Shown in pieces: positions 1 to 8,466 of a DNA stretch of 64,000 nt (its first letter is position 1; the number at the start of each line of letters is the position of its first letter). Below the pieces are notes generated by a model. That model had not been told where the DNA came from. It saw only the letters and a program-made list of their open reading frames with translations, and did not search any database. Position numbers and translations under genes: made by a program. Origin of the DNA: PALSA-612 sp046729255 (GTDB lineage Bacteria > Actinomycetota > Thermoleophilia > Gaiellales > Gaiellaceae); NCBI GenBank assembly GCA_046729255.1, contig JBKPGF010000011.1:1-64000 (forward strand), in the 5' to 3' direction.

Positions 1-293
1 GGGGGGATTGGTGGGCGGCGGGGCGGGTGGTCGGGGGCGTTGGGCGCCAGACGCCCTTTTTTTGCGGGGGGGCAACCCTGGGTCCCCCCACGGACCCCCT
101 CCTTCGGAGGCGTGTGGCGGATGGCTCTTGCGCTCCGGCGAGAGCCTGGTCTCGCCTCCGCGCGCGGGAGGCCGGTTGTCCATCCCGGCCGTGCTCACGG
201 CGTAACTGCTCGCCGGCACGAGGGCGAGCTGCGCGGCGACCGTGCCACCCCTTCGCCACGGCGTCATTGTGCGGAGTACCCTGAGTCCCGCGC
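1..293. other. Intergenic leader region without a convincing gene
   Basis: No reading frame here resembles a protein; the short open frames are arginine/glycine/proline-rich products of high GC and overlap each other in all frames. The first 60 bases are G-rich low-complexity sequence. Positions 64-160 hold one copy of a GC-rich repeat that recurs inside the ATP synthase operon (see the repeat entries). Positions 161-293 are non-repetitive and lead into the first gene; a hexamer TACCCT at 277-282 could be a -10 element, 11 nt before the ATG at 294. Confidence 0.6.
64..160. repeat. Dispersed GC-rich repeat, copy A
   Basis: This stretch matches 30729-30830 in order and over about 100 bp: a G-run followed by CAACCC, then GGGTCCCCCCAC, then CCCCCTCCTTC, and later a matching block CGCTC-CGGCGA-AGCC-GG-CTCCGC with small indels. 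It folds into a hairpin with a 7-bp stem, 137-143 (GGCGAGA) with 150-156 (TCTCGCC), loop of 6. No coding capacity is evident. Two copies in 64 kb suggest a multicopy element in the genome, perhaps a REP-like or miniature non-autonomous element; that is inference. Confidence 0.5.
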
Positions 294-1466
294 ATGCAGG
301 CCGAGTTCTCGAGGGCAAAGAGGAAGGCTCGCCTGCTGGCCCTTTTGGGGCTCACCGTCGCGCTGTGCGCGCTCGCGCTACTGAGCGGTCCGGCATCGGG
401 CAGCGCAACCGATGAGGTGGTCGTGACGCGAGACGCTGTTCGCCTGCCCGTGGGCTGCGCATCCCGCGAGGTCGCGACGCACTTCGGCGAGTTCTTCTCG
501 GCTCTGGACGCCGGAGAGACGACCAGCCTCCTGCAGTTCTTCGCTGAAGACGACCCGCCGGGCAAGGCGACCGAGCCGGCCGGGCGCGCCTTCCGCTGGT
601 ACTCCATGACCGAGGACGGGGGCGCAGGGCCCGAGACAGGTGGTAAGCCTTTACGCCACTTCGTTGCCTACGACGTGGCCGACCTCTTGCCGTACTTCGC
701 CGAGCGTCACCGTCAGCGTGAGCGCATGCAACTCGTCGCGGTCGAACTGGGGACGTCGAATATCGTGGGCGCAGCGGGAGGGACGTTCGTCGTGCGCCGC
801 GACGCCGACGATCTCGCGCCGGGTTTGGGTGGAAACGACCGGATCGCCTACGGCAAGTTCGAGCTCGATTGTGCCGAGCGGCGCTTCTTCGTCTGGAGCG
901 GGGGGATGAATCTCGCGCCGGGCGAGGATCTCGCGCGCAGCCTGTCCGCCTGCCCACTGCCGCCAGGCTGGGCTCCCGCCGACCCGGCCGTCGCCTGTAC
1001 ACGCGGCCCGAACGCGCGAGCGCTCGCGACCGGCTTCCGCCTCGGGCGGACAGCGATCACTCTGCCCGCCAAGTGCCGCCCCGCCGCGGTCAAGCGCAGG
1101 GTCGTGACAGCCCTTGGGGACTTCAACACGGGGCTAGGTGAGAAGTTCGCAAGACAGTTCCTCCCGCGAGGGCAGTTCCACCCGTACACCGCCTCGATCG
1201 GCGGTGGCGGCTTCGTCGGAGCGAAGGCAATGCTCCGCTTCGTTCGCACGCGTTACAAGGCGGGAGACGGTTGGACGGCGACCGCGCTCCTCCCGACGAG
1301 AGGGTTGGCCGGGGTTCGCAAGGATGCGGTCTACCTGCTTCAGTTTCGAGTCACCTACCAGGGTGCTCCCGTCACAGACAGCGCCGCCGCGAAGCTGGTG
1401 GTCGACTGCCGAGGCGGCAAGTTGCGCAAATGGGTGGGCCCGGGTGTTGCGGCGCCCGGCTCCTGA
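294..1466 (+). CDS. Secreted or membrane-anchored protein with duplicated NTF2-like halves
   Basis: 390-residue protein of unknown function. A basic start and a hydrophobic stretch at about residues 14-36 indicate a signal peptide or anchor. The rest looks like two related halves, about residues 45-205 and 252-385. Each begins with LPxxC(A/R) followed by a helix with an F-rich FxxF pattern, contains a short KA/GG loop region, and ends in a strand with V/L-D-C (about 190 and 370). That layout is reminiscent of the NTF2-like superfamily, but this is judged by eye only. The paired cysteines in each half could form disulfides outside the cell. It stands alone, 77 bp before another secreted protein on the same strand. 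Confidence 0.7.
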   Translation: MQAEFSRAKRKARLLALLGLTVALCALALLSGPASGSATDEVVVTRDAVRLPVGCASREVATHFGEFFSALDAGETTSLLQFFAEDDPPGKATEPAGRAFRWYSMTEDGGAGPETGGKPLRHFVAYDVADLLPYFAERHRQRERMQLVAVELGTSNIVGAAGGTFVVRRDADDLAPGLGGNDRIAYGKFELDCAERRFFVWSGGMNLAPGEDLARSLSACPLPPGWAPADPAVACTRGPNARALATGFRLGRTAITLPAKCRPAAVKRRVVTALGDFNTGLGEKFARQFLPRGQFHPYTASIGGGGFVGAKAMLRFVRTRYKAGDGWTATALLPTRGLAGVRKDAVYLLQFRVTYQGAPVTDSAAAKLVVDCRGGKLRKWVGPGVAAPGS

Positions 1467-1543
1467 CGCACACAACATCCCCTGTGCGGCGACGTCGAAG
1501 CAGGTGACGAACTGAGCGGCGGCGCCGTAAAGAGGTCGACGGC

Positions 1544-3430
1544 ATGAGGATCGCGGGGCTCACCATGGCTTTCCTTTCCCTCACGGGCGCGGCAACGCTT
1601 GCCGGGGCGTCCGTGACAGCCGAGGCCGCCGGAACGGGGCCCGTCCCCCGCCTGCAGCGGTTCGCGGGCTGCGCACCCTTCCTCGACTACGTGCGGACGC
1701 AGGGAAAGCGGATCGTCGGACCGTACGGCCTCGGCGGCATGCCCGTCGTGCTCGCAGCCGCCGGGCGGGAGGCCGCTCCCGCTCCGGGCGTCGACTACTC
1801 GACGACGAACGTCCAGGAGGTGGGAGTCGACGAGCCCGACATCGTGAAGACGGACGGCGAGAAGATCGTCGCGCTCGCGCAGGGCAAGCTCCATGTCGTC
1901 CTGGTCGGGGACGGCAAGCCACGGCTTGCCGCCTCGCTGTCGCTCGACCAGTCGCCGGGCGACCACCCCGTCGCTCTTGTGCTGTTTCGCGACCGCGCAG
2001 TGGTCGTGTCGCAGACCGCCGTCTTCGCCCGTGTGCCGTCCACCGAGAGGTTGATCGCGCCGTTCGCGCGGCAGACCGTGCTGACCGACGTGAACCTCCG
2101 CACCCCTGCGCGTCCCCGCATCGTTCGCACGCTGACACTCGATGCGATGTACGTCGGCGCGAGGCTGGCCGAGTCCGGCCTGCGCGTGGTGTTCACGTCG
2201 ACTCCGTCCATCGAGCTCGAGCTGCCCGACGAGCCGGGCAAGGCAGTCGAGCAACAGGCGCTGGCGCGGAACCGCGAGGCGATCGCCCGTTCGCGGGCGC
2301 GTGACTGGCTCCCCTCCTATGCGCTCGTGAACCGCGCGACGGGCGTGCTGAAGCGCGGGCTCCTGCTTGGCTGCAGCCATGTCTCTCGCCCGCAGCGCTT
2401 CTCGGGCCTCGATGTGCTCAATGTCGTGACGTTCGACCTCGCCGACGGCCTCGTGCCCGTCGACACGGACGGCGTGATGAGCGACGGACAGACGGTCTAT
2501 GCGTCACCGTCGAGCCTCTACGTGGCAACGCAGCGCTGGGCCGGTCCCGAAGACCTGACGAAGGCGCCGGTCTCCGGCCTCACGACGACCATCCACAAGT
2601 TCGACATCTCGAGCCCGCTCCGGTCGCGCTACCGCGCGAGTGGCTCGGTTGCCGGCTACGTCGAGAACCAGTTCTCGATGTCGGAGTGGCGCGGCGTGCT
2701 GCGCGTCGCGACGACGGAGATGCCGGCGTGGTGGGGAGACGGGGGCACCGAGAGCGAAAGCTTCGTGACGACGCTCGAGCAGCGCGGCGGCACGCTCCTT
2801 CGGCTGGGACGCGTCGGCGGTCTGGGCCGCGGCGAGCGGACGTACGGTGTCCGCTTCTTCGGCGACGTCGGCTACGTCGTCACCTTCCGACATGTCGACC
2901 CGCTGTACACGATCGACCTCTCGCGACCGTCGGCTCCGGCCGTGCGCGGCGAGCTGAAGATCCGCGGCTACTCGGCGTACCTCCATCCGCTCGGCGGGGA
3001 TCTTCTCCTCGGCGTCGGGCAGGACGCGACGGAGGAAGGACGGGTGCTCGGAACACAGGTGTCGGTATTCGACGTCTCCGACTTGCGCCGGCCCACCCTG
3101 CTGACACGGCAGCGGCTCGACAAGTCGTGGTCCGAGGTCGAGTGGGATCACCACGCCTTCCTCTACTGGCCCCGGGCCTCCCTTGCCGTGCTGCCCGTGC
3201 AAGCCTCGGTCGAGTCGCCTGCTCGTGACCGACCCTTCTCCGGTGCGGTCGTTGCTCGCGTCGGCAGGTCGGCGATCGACGTGGTCGGCACCGTCTCCCA
3301 CGGCGGCGACCAGCCCGTGCGCAGGTCGATCGTGGTCGGGACGACGTTGTACACGCTCTCGGAAGCAGGGCTCAAAGGCTCGAGCCTGGCGACGCTCGCG
3401 CCTCGCTCCTGGGTGCGCTTCGCCGGTTAG
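1544..3430 (+). CDS. Secreted beta-propeller domain protein
   Basis: 628 residues with an N-terminal signal peptide (about 1-28). From about residue 88 there is the signature VQEVGVDEPDIVKTDG, typical of the secreted beta-propeller family (Pfam Beta_propel, COG4880). It is followed by repeated strands in which values are computed and displayed, for example VSVFDVSDLRRP and YTIDLSRPSAPAVRG, as in blade repeats. Length fits the family. Proteins of this type are exported and often linked to cell-surface functions, but no biochemical role is established. The stop codon lies in the loop of a hairpin shared with the convergent gene (3421-3436). An alternative start is the ATG at 1565. Confidence 0.8.
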   Translation: MRIAGLTMAFLSLTGAATLAGASVTAEAAGTGPVPRLQRFAGCAPFLDYVRTQGKRIVGPYGLGGMPVVLAAAGREAAPAPGVDYSTTNVQEVGVDEPDIVKTDGEKIVALAQGKLHVVLVGDGKPRLAASLSLDQSPGDHPVALVLFRDRAVVVSQTAVFARVPSTERLIAPFARQTVLTDVNLRTPARPRIVRTLTLDAMYVGARLAESGLRVVFTSTPSIELELPDEPGKAVEQQALARNREAIARSRARDWLPSYALVNRATGVLKRGLLLGCSHVSRPQRFSGLDVLNVVTFDLADGLVPVDTDGVMSDGQTVYASPSSLYVATQRWAGPEDLTKAPVSGLTTTIHKFDISSPLRSRYRASGSVAGYVENQFSMSEWRGVLRVATTEMPAWWGDGGTESESFVTTLEQRGGTLLRLGRVGGLGRGERTYGVRFFGDVGYVVTFRHVDPLYTIDLSRPSAPAVRGELKIRGYSAYLHPLGGDLLLGVGQDATEEGRVLGTQVSVFDVSDLRRPTLLTRQRLDKSWSEVEWDHHAFLYWPRASLAVLPVQASVESPARDRPFSGAVVARVGRSAIDVVGTVSHGGDQPVRRSIVVGTTLYTLSEAGLKGSSLATLAPRSWVRFAG

Positions 3431-3436
3431 CCGGCG
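3421..3436. terminator. Bidirectional hairpin carrying both stop codons
   Basis: Perfect 6-bp stem CGCCGG/CCGGCG (3421-3426 with 3431-3436) and loop TTAG. The loop holds the TAG stop of the plus-strand propeller gene and, on the other strand, the TAA stop of the converging gene. No T-run follows, as is common for terminators in high-GC actinobacteria. Function as terminator is inferred. Confidence 0.45.
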
Positions 3437-3969
3437 CGCTGCGCGAGCATCCGGGACTTGCCGGTGACGTGGACGGTGAAGATCGCCTCGATCGGACCGA
3501 TTCGACGCACTGGGCCCTCGATGACTTCCGGCAGTTCACCTTCGGCCGGGTACTTCAGTTCCACGCTCGGGATCTCCAGTACGTAGGAGTTCGCCGGGCA
3601 GCGGAAGTGCTTGTAGCGCTTCCCGCTCAACGCCTTGCCCTGCCCGACACACTTCACCGAGTCGATCGACAGGCCGTTGTTCACCTTCTCCTGTGCCGGC
3701 AGGAACCGCTTCTTGATGTAGTTGTCGTACGTTTGCGCGTAGAGCCAGTCCTCGGGTCGTTCCTGTGCCTGAAGGAGCAGCAGCCGGAAGTTCGCAAGCT
3801 GCGCCTCGAGCTCAGCATTCAGCTCCTGCTTTTGCGCATCCGGCAGCGCGATGTTCGTTCCCTCCTGGAGCAGGACCCGCGCCTTCGCGACCGTCCACGA
3901 GTACGGCGTGTTGTGGGCGAGCGCTGCCGCCGACCCGGCCAGAGCCGCCGCAGCAACAAGAATGATCAA
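3427..3969 (-). CDS. Secreted hypothetical protein
   Basis: 180 residues. The N-terminus is a clean signal peptide (hydrophobic 2-18, ending Ala-rich). The mature part is hydrophilic, with a helical Gln/Glu/Leu-rich segment at about 40-85 and two cysteines near residues 106 and 123. No family recognised. The start is uncertain: TTG at 3969 is the first possible codon and is preceded by AGGAAAG at a workable distance; an upstream in-frame stop limits extension. It converges on the propeller gene, and the stop codons overlap. Confidence 0.6.
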   Translation of the reverse strand: MIILVAAAALAGSAAALAHNTPYSWTVAKARVLLQEGTNIALPDAQKQELNAELEAQLANFRLLLLQAQERPEDWLYAQTYDNYIKKRFLPAQEKVNNGLSIDSVKCVGQGKALSGKRYKHFRCPANSYVLEIPSVELKYPAEGELPEVIEGPVRRIGPIEAIFTVHVTGKSRMLAQRAG

Positions 3970-4065
3970 CGCCCACTTTCCTATGGTGGCGGCAGCCTAG
4001 GGCAGATCGCGGCTGCTGTCTGTCGTCGCCGTCACGCAGAGAACAGCTCGCCGACGACGCTTCCG

Positions 4066-5343
4066 TTAACCGCCGCCCCGCGTTGCGACGGCCGGATCGG
4101 GTAGGGCGCCGGGCTCGGCCTGGCTTTCGACGGGAACCTCGAGGTAGTCGTCCGCGTGGCCGAGGGCGGTGAAGCGGAACGCGACCGCGATCACGAACGT
4201 GAGGGCACCGATCGCCGCGTAGACGAGGGCGACGTCGTCGGTTGCCTCGATCACCCAGCCGCCGATCAGCGCGCCCAGCGGGATCGCCGACCAGGCGACG
4301 ACGCTCGCGATCGAGACGACCCGGCCGAGCATGTGCGAGGGCACGATCTGCTGGCGCAGGCTGACGCTGTTGATGTTGAAGAAGAGGCCGAGCCCCGACA
4401 TCGCCGCCCACAGCACGAGCGCGACGGCGTACACGTCATTGAGGCCGAAGGCGATGCCGAGCACGCCTTCGAGCATCATCGCCCCGAGCGCAGCGACGCT
4501 GAACGAGAGCCTCCGCCGGAGTCGGCCGGCGACCAGTCCGAGGCAGACGACGCCTGTGGCTCCCGCCGCGTACAGCACCGCGATCTGCGTGGCGGAGGCG
4601 TCGAGCTCGACAGAGGCGAAGAGCACGAGCTGCGTGAACGTCGTCGCGGAGACGAAGTTGATGAGCGCCATCATCAGCGAGATGTTCCGCAGCACGGGGT
4701 GATGGAACACGTAGCGGAGCCCGTCCTGGACATCGCGCAGGATGTGCTTGCGCTCCCGCGGCTCATCCGGGTTGAAGCTCGTTCGCACGATGGCGAGCGA
4801 GACCCCCGAGAGGATGAAGGAGACTGCGTCGACGAGGAAGATCGTCTCCAGCGACACCACCGACAGCAGCACGCCGGCCAGGAGCGGGCCCGCGATCGTG
4901 GCTCCCGCGAAGCTCGCCTGGAGCCGGCCGTTCGCGGTCACGAGATCGTCCTTGTCCACGAGGTTCGGAACCGCGGCGAACTGGCCCGAATCGAAGGCGA
5001 TGGTGAGCGTTGCGATGACGAACGCGCCGCCGTAGATCCAGCCGACGGTCAGTGCGTCCGCATACGCAAGGATCGGGATGACCGCGATCACCGCCGCTCG
5101 GCCGAGGTCAACGGCGATCATCATCCGCTTGCGGTCGACGCGGTCGACCCACGCACCGATGACGAGACCGAAGAGGAGGTAGGGGAGGAAGTACGCGGCG
5201 GTGCCGATGGCCAGGCTCACGGCCGAGCCGGTGAGCTCGTAGACGACCAGCGGTAGCGCGAAAGCAGTGAACGAGCTCCCGAGCTGGGAGATCGTCTGGC
5301 CTGCCCAGAACCTCCAGAAGTCCGTGCGCGACCCGCCGCTCAC
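4066..5343 (-). CDS. MFS transporter (MFS_3 / enterobactin-exporter-like)
   Basis: 425 residues, about 11-12 hydrophobic helices. The N-terminus FWRFWAGQTISQLGSSFTAF and the loop D-R-V-D-R-K-R (about residue 66-72) are the hallmarks of the MFS_3 group, which exports siderophores, macrolides and other small molecules by proton antiport. The end of helix 1 and the following loop keep the usual G-x-x-x-D-R-x-x-R/K pattern of the superfamily. Substrate cannot be read from sequence. GTG start. It lies 21 nt after the stop of a 68-residue membrane protein on the same strand, so the two are probably co-transcribed. Confidence 0.85.
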   Translation of the reverse strand: MSGGSRTDFWRFWAGQTISQLGSSFTAFALPLVVYELTGSAVSLAIGTAAYFLPYLLFGLVIGAWVDRVDRKRMMIAVDLGRAAVIAVIPILAYADALTVGWIYGGAFVIATLTIAFDSGQFAAVPNLVDKDDLVTANGRLQASFAGATIAGPLLAGVLLSVVSLETIFLVDAVSFILSGVSLAIVRTSFNPDEPRERKHILRDVQDGLRYVFHHPVLRNISLMMALINFVSATTFTQLVLFASVELDASATQIAVLYAAGATGVVCLGLVAGRLRRRLSFSVAALGAMMLEGVLGIAFGLNDVYAVALVLWAAMSGLGLFFNINSVSLRQQIVPSHMLGRVVSIASVVAWSAIPLGALIGGWVIEATDDVALVYAAIGALTFVIAVAFRFTALGHADDYLEVPVESQAEPGALPDPAVATRGGG

Positions 5344-5364
5344 GCGACGACTACGCCCACGGCA

Positions 5365-5571
5365 TCAGCTGCGCTCGAACTCGGCTCGTTCCCGCGCGGC
5401 CCGACGGTCATCCCACTTCTTGAGGATGAAGAGCCCGATCGCGAGCACGGCGGCGGCGGCAAAGAATCCCGCCCTGGCCCAGACCGCGTCGAAGATGAAG
5501 ACCGCCAGCAGTACCGCCCCGATGATGGAGGCGCCGATGAGTGCGTACCTGAAGGCCACACCCCAGTCCAC
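5365..5571 (-). CDS. Small two-helix membrane protein
   Basis: 68 residues: two hydrophobic segments (about 9-30 and 35-50) and a charged C-terminal tail rich in Arg and Glu. No family recognised. It heads the transcription unit with the MFS gene. GTG start at 5571 is preceded at exactly 6 nt by TAAGCT (5583-5578 on this strand), a good -10 hexamer, so the mRNA may begin at the start codon. Confidence 0.6.
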   Translation of the reverse strand: MDWGVAFRYALIGASIIGAVLLAVFIFDAVWARAGFFAAAAVLAIGLFILKKWDDRRAARERAEFERS

Positions 5572-5577
5572 GCGCCT

Positions 5578-5583
5578 AGCTTA
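5578..5583 (-). promoter_or_regulatory. -10 element for a leaderless mRNA (5571 gene)
   Basis: TAAGCT followed by 6 nt and the GTG start. The spacing puts the expected transcription start at the start codon. No good -35 seen. Confidence 0.35.
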
Positions 5584-5634
5584 ACGCCGGGCGCATGGCC
5601 CGCCGGAGCGGGGCCATGTGCGCGACGCCTCGCG

Positions 5635-6916
5635 TTAAGGCTGGAGCCAGCCCGGAGGCACAAAGCTCGTGTCGAACCCCAAGGCCGCCGGGAAGTCGGC
5701 TGCCATCGGCTTGACGCCGGTTGTCGCCCACCTGTCGAGCGCGGTGATGGCCGCGACGTTCTGGTCGGGACTGAAGGCGCAGTGCCCGATGCCGGTCGTG
5801 TACGCCTGGAAGAGGAGATCGCTCGCTCCCGCGTTCGCGACGGTCTCCGCGTACGCTGACTCGTGCGAGACGGGGACGAGCCGGTCGATCCTCGTGTGCA
5901 TCGTCAGCACCGGCGACGTGATCTTCCCGCTGAACTGGGCGTAGTGCTTTGCGTAGTTCCGGGCGGAAGGGATGCCGACGATGTTGCGGCGAGCATTCAT
6001 CGCCGTGACCAATGGCCCCGTGCTCACACCGAGCCCTGCCAGATACGCCTGCTCCGTCGGCGTGAGCGCGTACGTGTGATCGAGGTTCTGGACGAACGGG
6101 CCGCCCGCCCGACGCTGCAGCTCTCCCCCCGCCTCGGTGGCGAAGAAGAAGTCGTCGAAGATCCAGCCGGGGAAGATCGTCAAGGGCGATGTCGGCGGCA
6201 CCAGACCTCGCCCCGGCGTTCCCGCCACGAGCCTGATGAACTCGAACTTGCCGAAGTTCGCCGTGTTGATGACCTGCGGGATCAGGACGGGCAGGACCTC
6301 GGTCTCGAAGTCGATGTCGTTGCGGACGTTGCCCGGGGTGCCCCACGAAGACGGCTCGCCGAACACGACGTCGTAGGCGAGCATGGTCGCCAACAGCCAG
6401 TCTCCTCCGCGCGGCGTGCCCGCTCCGACCGCGCAGGCGGGCAGATAGCCGTCGAACGCGCCCGCATTTCTCTCCGCGAGCTTGTACGTCGGTACCGAGC
6501 CCATCGAGAAGCCCCAGAGGTAGGCCCCGGTCCGGGTTGGCGACGTTGTCCTTGAAGTAGCTCGACAGCGCGACGAGGTCGTCGAGCGCTTCCTTCACGG
6601 CCCAACCGTTGTCCTTGTACGCCGTGCCGGCGATCGCCCAGCCCTGCGCGAGCAGTGCCGCGCGGGTCGCGGCGTCACCTTGGAAGGGGGATCGGTCGTC
6701 TACCTCACCGGGATGGTCGGCCTTGTCGCGATAGCCGTGGGCAAAGACGATCAGCTTGCCGTTCCATGTCGCCGGAACGGTGATGCGAAACGGCGCGCCG
6801 TCGATCTCGCCGGTGACGTCGAGCGGACCGACCTTGGTCGCGGCGATCGCGCTCGGCACGGCGACGAGCGTGCACGCAGCGACCAGCGCAGCCACTATCG
6901 GCAGTCCGCGCTTCAT
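5635..6916 (-). pseudogene. Secreted alpha/beta hydrolase, frameshifted at the nucleophile elbow
   Basis: The N-terminal part (start ATG 6916, GAGGAGGG six nt upstream) has a signal peptide (1-25) and an alpha/beta-hydrolase beginning with LIVFAHGYRDKADHPG, the oxyanion-hole strand. Up to N-P-D-R (about 6530) it reads in one frame. The continuation, YLWGFSMGSVPTYKLAER and the rest to the stop at 5635, is in another frame. GFSMG is the nucleophile elbow; the C-terminal part also has an acid-containing strand (about HTRIDRLVPVSHES) and the catalytic-His region (GIGHCAF). Removing one base from the four-C run at 6525-6528 joins the frames into a 426-residue protein. Either a recent inactivation or a sequencing error; the intact rest favours error or very recent change. 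Confidence 0.75.
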
Positions 6917-6993
6917 GTGCATCCCTCCTCGGTCGTGGAGTTCCCGCCAGACTCGTACCCGCACTCTCGGGTCGCGAACCTGCCGTCACTACG

Positions 6994-7458
6994 TCAGTTG
7001 GAGAGCCATGGGTCAACGAAGGCGACTGGGTGGTAGACGATGATCCCGTTCACGCCGAGGACTTCGAGGCTTACGACTGCCGGGCAGGCTTCCTCGGTTG
7101 AAGGTCGACGGCGACCGGGCGAACGCTGCCGTCTCCGGCGGCCGGAAGTCGAACGAACGGGCCATGCCGGGTCGAAGCTCAAACGTATCTGGAATGCCGT
7201 AGTTGCGGTTCTGGGCGTCGACGAAGCCGACCTGGAGCGAGCACACGCGGTCGGGTATCGGCGGGCCTTGGAGGCCGATGACGTGGGCAACCGCGACGCG
7301 CAGCGTCTGTCCTTCCACGAGGCTCACGAGACCGAGGGGCGCAGGCTTGTCGTTGACCTGGTCGATGGCGGTGCTCCCCGGACTCAGCCAGAGGGCGAGC
7401 CCGGCCGCTACGACTACGAGGGAGCCGGCGATTGCTTGGCTCTTCTTTTCGCGTTCAT
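6994..7458 (-). pseudogene. Membrane-anchored secreted protein, interrupted by indels
   Basis: The central part, read from about 7445 to 7120, is clear: an N-terminal anchor (VVVAAGLALWL), then an extracytoplasmic domain with QTLRVAVAHV, CSLQVGFVDAQN and RSFDFRPPET. This is a pattern seen in many small secreted proteins of unknown role that end in a C-x-x-x-x-S-L-E-V strand. That strand (CPAVVSLEVLG) is present at about 7060-7090 but in a different frame, so at least one indel lies at about 7093-7120. At the front, ATG 7458 has the ribosome site AGGAAGAG, but the frame is off by one; one more A in the AAAA run (7446-7449) would give MNAKKKSQAIAG. Repaired length is about 155 residues. Confidence 0.5.
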
Positions 7459-7466
7459 GTCTCTTC

Positions 7467-7577
7467 CTACGGGTTGTCGACGGCTGCTTTGGCTTCGGCG
7501 ATCTCCTTACGGGCTTGCTCGACGGCCGCGATCGCGCGTTGAACCGCCTTGTCGAACTCATGCTGAGCCTTGTCGGA
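7467..7577 (-). pseudogene. Short coiled-coil ORF lacking a start codon
   Basis: A 36-codon open frame ending in a TAG at 7469-7467, nine bases before the next gene's ATG. It reads as a strongly amphipathic helix (FDKAVQRAIAAVEQARKEIA) with heptad-like Ala/Val/Ile spacing. An in-frame TGA (7580-7578) precedes it and there is no start codon within it. A GTG at 7581-7579 is one base out of frame, so another indel is suspected. The competing longer frame over the same bases (starting ATG 7561) is Arg/Ser/Pro-rich and less protein-like. No family assigned. Confidence 0.35.
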
Positions 7578-7634
7578 TCACCGCCGCTCTGAGAGGCCTC
7601 GAGCAGAGCCTGCCGCGGGACTGAGTGAGCGGAG

Positions 7635-8366
7635 CTAGAGCTCGATCACGAGGCCGTCGTAGGCGAGCTCGTAGCCGTCCGGGCGGGGCAGCTCGGTCGG
7701 ACGGTGGGTGAGCAGCAGGCGCTTCGCCCCCGAGGCCTCGAACGCCTTGACCGCTTCGTCGGCGGACAGGTGGCCGCGAGGGCTGCCGTCGAGCTCCCCG
7801 CGCAGGAGCGTTGCCTCGCAGACGAAGAGGTCGGCGTCCCGGGCAACCTGCGTCAGGCGGTCATCGGGACCGGAGTCGCCGGAGTAGGCGAGCGTGTGGT
7901 CGCCGTTCGACACTCGGAGGCCGTACGTGCGAAGCGTGTAGTGGGGGAGGCGTATGGCGAGCACCTCGAGGCCGGCCGCGGTCGTGAACGGCACCGCCTC
8001 CTCGTAGTCGCGAACGGTGAATGTCGTCTCGAACATGTCCTCCCAGCCAAGCCGGCTACCGAAGTCGCGTATCCGCGCCCGTCCCTGCGGCGGGAGCCAG
8101 AGCTCCGGACGAGCCGCTTCTTTGCCAGGGCCGACCATGTTCCCCCAGACCCACGGGACGAGGTCGCCCCAGTGGTCGAGGTGCCAGTGGGTGATGACGA
8201 CCGAGTCGACCTGCGGCCAGCCGCCGCCGTTCATCTCGCGCAGCCGGCGCAGCACGCCAGGCCCGCAGTCGAGAAGCAGCCGTCCCGGGCCCTCGAGCAG
8301 GTACCCGGATTGTGCGGCGTCGGCGTTGTACCAGGCCGGGCTGCAGCCCACGACGGTCAATCTCAC
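7635..8366 (-). CDS. Metallo-beta-lactamase-fold hydrolase (ribonuclease Z-like group)
   Basis: 243 residues from GTG 8366, chosen because AGGAGG lies six nt upstream and the fold begins directly (VRLTVVGCSPAW). Metal-binding motif T-H-W-H-L-D-H-W-G-D gives the HxHxDH zinc site; later SGDSGPDD supplies the bridging Asp and LLTHRP the last histidine. The group includes RNase Z, phosphodiesterases and phosphorylcholine-type hydrolases; the substrate cannot be fixed here. A longer frame reaching 8573 would overlap the divergent gene and is not supported. It shares a roughly 100-bp promoter region with the B12-binding gene. Confidence 0.8.
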   Translation of the reverse strand: MRLTVVGCSPAWYNADAAQSGYLLEGPGRLLLDCGPGVLRRLREMNGGGWPQVDSVVITHWHLDHWGDLVPWVWGNMVGPGKEAARPELWLPPQGRARIRDFGSRLGWEDMFETTFTVRDYEEAVPFTTAAGLEVLAIRLPHYTLRTYGLRVSNGDHTLAYSGDSGPDDRLTQVARDADLFVCEATLLRGELDGSPRGHLSADEAVKAFEASGAKRLLLTHRPTELPRPDGYELAYDGLVIEL

Positions 8367-8451
8367 TCTCGGCCTCCTGAGGGGCAGCGAGACGCTGGGC
8401 CTTGCCCGGCGAGAGGCCGAGCCGACCAGGGGCGGCGAGAGTTCACCGGCA

Positions 8452-8457
8452 TATACT
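8452..8457 (+). promoter_or_regulatory. -10 element of the B12-binding/enoyl-CoA hydratase operon
   Basis: TATACT, one base from the consensus TATAAT, 9 nt before the ATG at 8467. No ribosome-binding site fits between, so the transcript is probably leaderless or nearly so. Confidence 0.45.
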
Positions 8458-8466
8458 GCCGCGCGG

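Noticed and set aside
1..384. Several short frames at the left edge
   Set aside because: Arg/Gly/Pro low complexity in all frames, overlapping repeat copy A.
4156..5256. 366-residue plus-strand frame opposite the MFS gene
   Set aside because: Charged low-complexity sequence, whereas the minus strand codes a clear transporter.
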